Positions 59,638 through 64,000 of a stretch of 64,000 bases of DNA are shown here, in pieces. The notes below the pieces were generated by a model. It saw nothing but the letters and a program-made list of their open reading frames with translations, ran no database searches and was not told the DNA's origin. The position numbers and the translations under genes are program-made. Numbering within the stretch: the first letter of the stretch is position 1; every line of letters begins with the position of its first letter. The stretch lies in the NCBI GenBank assembly GCA_037074705.1, contig CM073594.1, forward strand, positions 62,740,509 to 62,804,508, in the 5' to 3' direction. The stretch is from Zhengitettix transpicula (lineage: Eukaryota; Arthropoda; Insecta; Orthoptera; Tetrigidae).

Positions 59638-59736
59638 ATTGGAGTTGTAGTATTATAATGATAAAATTTAAGGAAAATTGTGTCAGCACGTGCATGGATA
59701 TATTTTCTTTAAATTTTTAGATTTAAACACCCCAAT

Positions 59737-59775
59737 GTACACCTGATAAAGTTCTAAATCACTAACGTTGTGTAA
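59737..59775 (+). ncRNA. Hammerhead-ribozyme-like motif, pair D right arm
   Basis: TACAC, CTGATAA, A, GTTCTAAATCACTAACGTT, GTGTA. Helix I (TACAC/GTGTA) is a perfect 5 bp here, which defines the pairing for the family, but G8 of the core and stem II are decayed. Confidence 0.5.
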
Positions 59776-59813
59776 TTATATTTTTATTATCAATTGTTTT
59801 TTTCCTGACATAT

Positions 59814-60376
59814 GACCAATTCATTTGTATATTGCACTCTTATAAAAATTGTACATGGGATGATATTTTATTGCTTGTATTGTGAGTATAAAGAGTTGCC
59901 ATCTTGTCATTGGCAAATAAACAAAATGGAGGAAACATTGATCCGAGCAAGACGAACGAAATGCTTCGTGAAGGAAAGTAATTCGAACAGGGGAAGAAAA
60001 ATGTGACGGGGAAACTTTTTAATGGTTATAATTGATTTTGAATCTCAAACAGATATTTTTGGTCCTCTCCGATGTGGAAGCGTACGGAAACGTGTATTGA
60101 GGGAATATGTCGTATCGGGTGACATGTGAAGGTTTTCTTCCTATTGGTCAAAAACGTTATTGACGTCGACGATACTCAAACTCTCGTCACCTTTTCATAT
60201 CTTATCTTCTTACGTCTAAAACTTCCCCGTTTGTTTCGTTTCCTTTTTCTGAGTCACGAATCCAGTGATTGGCTGTGTCAGGGACAAAGTGCCTTCATAC
60301 CCACAAATATTTCTACTTGTCCACATTCTCTGACCTTCCATCAGTGCGTTAATACTCTCAATTTTGCTCCAAAGTC
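59814..60376. other. Intergenic, no gene seen
   Basis: Short open frames without motifs. Nothing else recognised. Confidence 0.5.
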
Positions 60377-61470
60377 TTTTTTTTAATGAGTCGCATCAAC
60401 TTTTAGGTCATTAGTTACATTATTTCGTTTACATTAATTATTTAGGTTCATTGTTTCCCTTATATTTCCTAGTATAGGTTAATCATTTTTAGGTATTCAA
60501 TTAACAGTCTTTGGTTGAGTGTGGCACTTCATTGATGTTTTTACTGTCGAGTAGCTGTTTTCTTCTTTGATCGTATTTTGGAAATTCACTTATTAAAATG
60601 TTTAATGACAATTGCGGACTTACGTAGATCACAATTACGTGGAGGGCTATTGTTGACTATGTGGAGGTGTGTCATATTCGAGTGTTCTGTTCTGATTCTA
60701 CCTGCTCTCTTTGGGTGGTTTTTATTGTTTGAAATTCCTTGATTTGTTGGTGGACACTGCTAGCTTTAACTTCTCTCAATTTGTTGTTCCACTGGGGTTG
60801 GAGTTAACTTTGGACACTTTGGAAATCTTTATAAGTGTTTGTTGATCTTGAGGATAGTTTTGTGGATGGACGTGTGGCAAGCTTGGCCTTCAGGTCAGCC
60901 GTATTGTTCCCATGGATACCTTGATGAGATGTAATCCTTACTACGATGACTGTTTTGCCAGTTTTTTTAATTTTGTGGTATATTTCTGGGATAAGCATGG
61001 GTAGTTTCTGATGATGTATCTTTTTTAACGATTTGTTGAATAGCAGCCAGTAAATCGGTGAGAATTATATTGGTATTTTGTAGGATGAATCCATATGTTC
61101 CATAGCCATAAGTATGGCATAGATTTCTGCAGTGTTGATGGAGGATGTAGGTTTTAGTGTTGTGGTGGATGATGAGCCAGTTCCCATGTCGTTTTTGGAT
61201 CCGTCGGTATATATTTGGTTATATCCAGTGTATTGGCCACATAGGTTTGGAAATTTGTCCTTCAATTCTTCAGGTAGTAACCGTTTTCTTTTGTATTGGG
61301 TCAGATTTGTGTCTGTTATAACTGGAGATAATTCTGCAGTAACGGAGCGTTTCCATCTCTGGTATTTGGAAATTTAAGGTCTGTTTTATATCTTTAGGGC
61401 TTGGATATTGTGGCGCTACATCTTTTTTAATTATGGTGTTTCCAAAGTCTTTTATGGTGCCTTATTATTA
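60377..61470 (-). pseudogene. Jockey-type LINE, RNase H domain and 3' end
   Basis: Minus strand, reading from about 61470: LLPEELKDKFPNLCGQYTGY, then NQIYTDGSK (first catalytic Asp of RNase H), SSINTAEIYAI (catalytic Glu), and at 60998-60804 VRITSHQGIHGNNTADLKAK, a decayed form of the xxSHxGIxGNExAD motif. Then QWNNKLREVKAS and the C-terminal region, then TAATGACCTAAAAGTTGATG, CGACTCATT and a poly(A) run (T run at 60377-60384 on the + strand). Several stops and frameshifts, no RT visible. The 3' tail matches the LINE at 57955-58515, so both belong to one family. Confidence 0.8.
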
Positions 61471-63235
61471 GACTAGCTCCTTTTATTTTATATTAATTTT
61501 TTTTTGAGTCCATCACCTCGCCTGTTGCTGTGTGTCGCTCTTACAGCTCTTACGCACCAGACGGAAGCAACAAGGATTGAAGGAACAGTGTTTCTATTTT
61601 CATCACTTAATGTTGTCTGTTAATTGGCTTCTTCTTTATCTAATTAGTTTTCTCAGAAGTGTTCCCTGAGGACGTTGTCGTCCTTCAGACCCGATAACTC
61701 TTCTCGCCCTTTATCTTATCAGTCCATTAGCTGTCTGCCGTTTAGCTTTCACCTTTCGATCACCGCTTTGAACCTTAATAATATTCGGCATGGAACTCTC
61801 ACTTTTCTACCACTTATTGGACCTTATACAGTTTCTCTGTAGGTTCCTTGGGGAACTTTATACGTTATGTTCAGATTTGGTAGGTCCATTAAAATATCAA
61901 GACTAATACTCGTGACCTTCGAGGGGTTAAAAAAAATCCACATCCTTTTCTGTCACTCCAGATTTCCAAATCTTCCAGTCTGCAGTCCACAGACGGACTT
62001 TCACTTGGCTTAGATTCCAGATAAATACTTGTCCCCTTCCCAGAGAGCTCTGGAGGAGGCTACATTTAGGGATGCCTTCACAGATCTCGGTGTTTTTTGA
62101 GCCTGTTTTGAGAGGTGTATAGTTAGAGAGGTTTAGCCTGGCGTACGACCTGCGCGAAAGGGGAAATGAGATGATGGGAGGGGAGTTTGGTAAGCGGAGA
62201 ACTTCTCTTAGGGAAGTTGTAGGGGAGATGCTACTACCATTTTTGAAAACATTCATTGTGTCATTACGAACGGGATAAACAGGCACCCTGTACTGATCAG
62301 CTCTTAAATTATACGGATTATCCTGAAACTTTAGAATTAAAGTTATTTCCCAGTGGTGGAATGAAGCTTGCAAAAATATTATTCGAGTATTTCATTTTCT
62401 GTAAACTGCAAATGAATAAGGAAAAGGAATATTGTGCATAGCAGGTTAATAAGTGACTGAAGATACGAAATGGAAGGAGTAGGTTGCAAAATTGTAAGAG
62501 TTAAAAATTCTGTGTTTGATTTTAGGTCGCCATTTTTGTACCGTTCGTTTAATGTCGGATTAAATCTTTGATAAGAAATATATTTTTTTTCATGCAACAG
62601 ATCCACGCGATTGCTTCTCTAGATTTCTACAACCAAACAAATTTTTGTGACGTTTTGGAACAATTAATTGATTTCTTAGCTTTACCCAGAGCAATACAAC
62701 AACAAAGGAGAAGCATAACAGGACGGTCGCATTGTTCACATCTGCAGCTAACAATTAGTCCAAGTTGATTGTTAATTATTGGCAGGCGAGTGTTTACGTT
62801 ATATACGGATCCAATAAACTGACTTCGAATGTAGTTAAATTTACAAAATCATTAATTAAATTTTAATAAATTTCGTATAGATGATTTAGGACCTAATTAA
62901 TTTAAAACGAAATTTAAAGACGCCAACCAGCAAGGTTAACGTTTCAGACCTTTCTAAATCTACGATTCGTTCCGAGAAAAACTTGAAATGCCCCAGCAAG
63001 TGAGTAAACAAAGCCTGTCACTCTCACCCCCGAACCCTATAAATTTAACAAGTCCCAAACTCTTTTGTCATACGCGAAGGCCTGGATAGCAGACTGTGAA
63101 GTAAGCTGAATATAATAGATTAATTTTCATAACATAAATAAAGATTAAATTTACGTACACTGAGTACAATATATTTCTTTGCGTCAATGTTTTTAGAATT
63201 GTATTAACAGTTCCTAGTTGTCGCAACAAAGAATC
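61471..63235. other. Intergenic, with a fragment of family X at about 62060-62125
   Basis: GGCTACATTTAGGGATGCCT, then TTTTTTGAGCCTGTTTTGAGAGGTGTAT matches the family X core, so a short degenerate piece lies here. The remainder has open frames (for example 61927-62373 minus) without recognisable domains. Confidence 0.45.
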
Positions 63236-63239
63236 GTGT

Positions 63240-63712
63240 TAAACTGAGGTCTTCGTTACCCCCACTAAATCCTAAGGGGCGAGGACGACTGCGCAGCTTT
63301 GGTGGACACGACATCTGAAACCTCTCGAGCTATATGTTCCGAGGTCGCAGACTTTGGGCGTACGGTAAGAGTTGTCATCTATTCCTATTGGAATAGTCGG
63401 CCAGCTGCCTCCTATTCTGGTCAAGGCACGGCGAGGGGAAAGCTGCGACCCAACAGCAAACCCCTCTCCCGCCATCGGAAGGACGTGGGAGGAGTACCAA
63501 AATCCCAACCTACCTGATGCATGGTTTTCCCTGCATTACTTTTAGGCGAATTGCCAGGTAGGATCCTTAAACCGTAGCCCGGGGACCCTAGTTAACCCTT
63601 GGCTACCTTCCTCTACCCTTCCGCATCCCCGTTCCTATGCTATAAGAGGGGAATTGCCACTATGTGGATTACCCTATCCATAGCCTGTCTACACCTTCAA
63701 AAAAAAAAAGAA
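63240..63712 (+). mobile_element. Dispersed repeat family X, copy 3, with poly(A) tail
   Basis: Matches copy 1 from about 63330 (TATGTTCCGAGGTCGCAGAC) through CGGCCAGCTGCCTCCTATTC, CTAGTTAACCCTTGGCTACC, CCTATGCTATAAGAGG and GGATTACCCT, ending in a run of A at 63699-63709. The poly(A) fixes the + orientation of the family. CpGs are retained. The left end is degenerate. Confidence 0.75.
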
Positions 63713-64000
63713 ATATTTGTCGCCATTTCGTAAGGTAACAGACATTTCCCAAACAAATGCAAAATGCGACTGATATATGTTGGACGTGGTCCTTGAGGAC
63801 GAAGGTCGCGTCACTAATAACAAGCAAGGTCGAGGCCACTGCAAGGCCGAGGTCGTACAAGGAAACGCCAAACCTGAATGAACAGAACACATTGGAATGT
63901 TATCTGTAAGACAGGCTTACAAAATCCTTGCGAACAAATATGGCTGCCACCTTCCGAAATCACATTCAGCCCTTAAAGCAGCTGCCAGTAAAGCGGCGGA
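63713..64000. other. Window end, no feature assigned
   Basis: GC-richer sequence. From 63907 to the edge the + frame reads RQAYKILANKYGCHLPKSHS and continues open, possibly part of a retroelement or gene that runs off the window. Too short to name. Confidence 0.3.

Larger units (their letters stand above)
59553..59813. repeat. Inverted repeat with outward-facing hammerhead motifs (pair D)
   Basis: Left arm 59553-59642, right arm 59732-59813, spacer about 90 bp. The outer ends GTCAG...AAAGCAATTGATGAAAATATAATCAC and the complement match with small changes. Motifs lie at 59595-59637 (minus) and 59737-59775 (plus). Confidence 0.85.

Noticed and set aside
61655..61690. Further hammerhead-like site (GGACGACAACGTCC with CTGAAG on the minus strand)
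   Set aside because: A short hairpin is present but the GAAACGTT end and the second core box do not fit.

Overview
The window reads as animal nuclear DNA, most likely from an insect. It is AT-rich, has GT-AG introns of up to about 27 kb, and is full of decayed transposable elements. Its anchor is an arthropod-type hyperpolarization-activated cyclic-nucleotide-gated channel gene (HCN, called Ih in flies) on the + strand. Eight exons are visible, from the S2-S3 junction (3373) to the stop codon (49396). The 5' exons (N-terminus, S1, most of S2) lie left of the window. The eight exons join in frame and encode S3, the S4 voltage sensor, S5, the pore (CIGYG), S6, the C-linker, the cyclic-nucleotide-binding domain and a short tail. 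The variety of elements, the long introns and the apparent CpG decay inside the gene suggest a hemimetabolous insect (roach, termite or orthopteroid type), but the species cannot be fixed.

Layout: 1-1141 is the start of an antisense Gypsy-type retrotransposon (partial gag, leader, LTR). 1142-33552 is HCN exons S3 and S4 separated by introns that hold a 330-bp tandem duplication with TGACGTCA octamers, a CR1/Jockey-like LINE, a Helitron-like element, a long purine/pyrimidine inverted repeat, a Penelope-like element (RT plus GIY-YIG), a dispersed repeat with a target-site duplication, hammerhead-bearing inverted repeats, a pre-miRNA-like hairpin and a possible in-phase cassette exon. 33553-49396 holds the S5 to stop exons with more Helitron and Penelope copies. 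49397 to about 56.6 kb is 3' UTR/intergenic sequence. 56664-57164 is the last exon of an unrecognised small secreted-protein gene on the - strand. 57.9-64 kb holds two LINE 3' ends, two more inverted hammerhead pairs and further copies of the dispersed repeat.

Two larger patterns stand out. First, hammerhead-ribozyme-like motifs of the Penelope type (CTGANGA, stem II, GAAAC-GT) occur at many sites. Four times they form head-to-head pairs at the two arms of an inverted repeat, always facing outward. Second, about 38-55 kb is strongly CpG-depleted compared with both flanks. Copies of the same repeat families inside that zone have lost CpGs to TpG/CpA, while copies outside keep them, and third-position GC in HCN exons falls from about 70% to about 36% across the boundary. 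This looks like a footprint of germline methylation over the 3' half of the gene.
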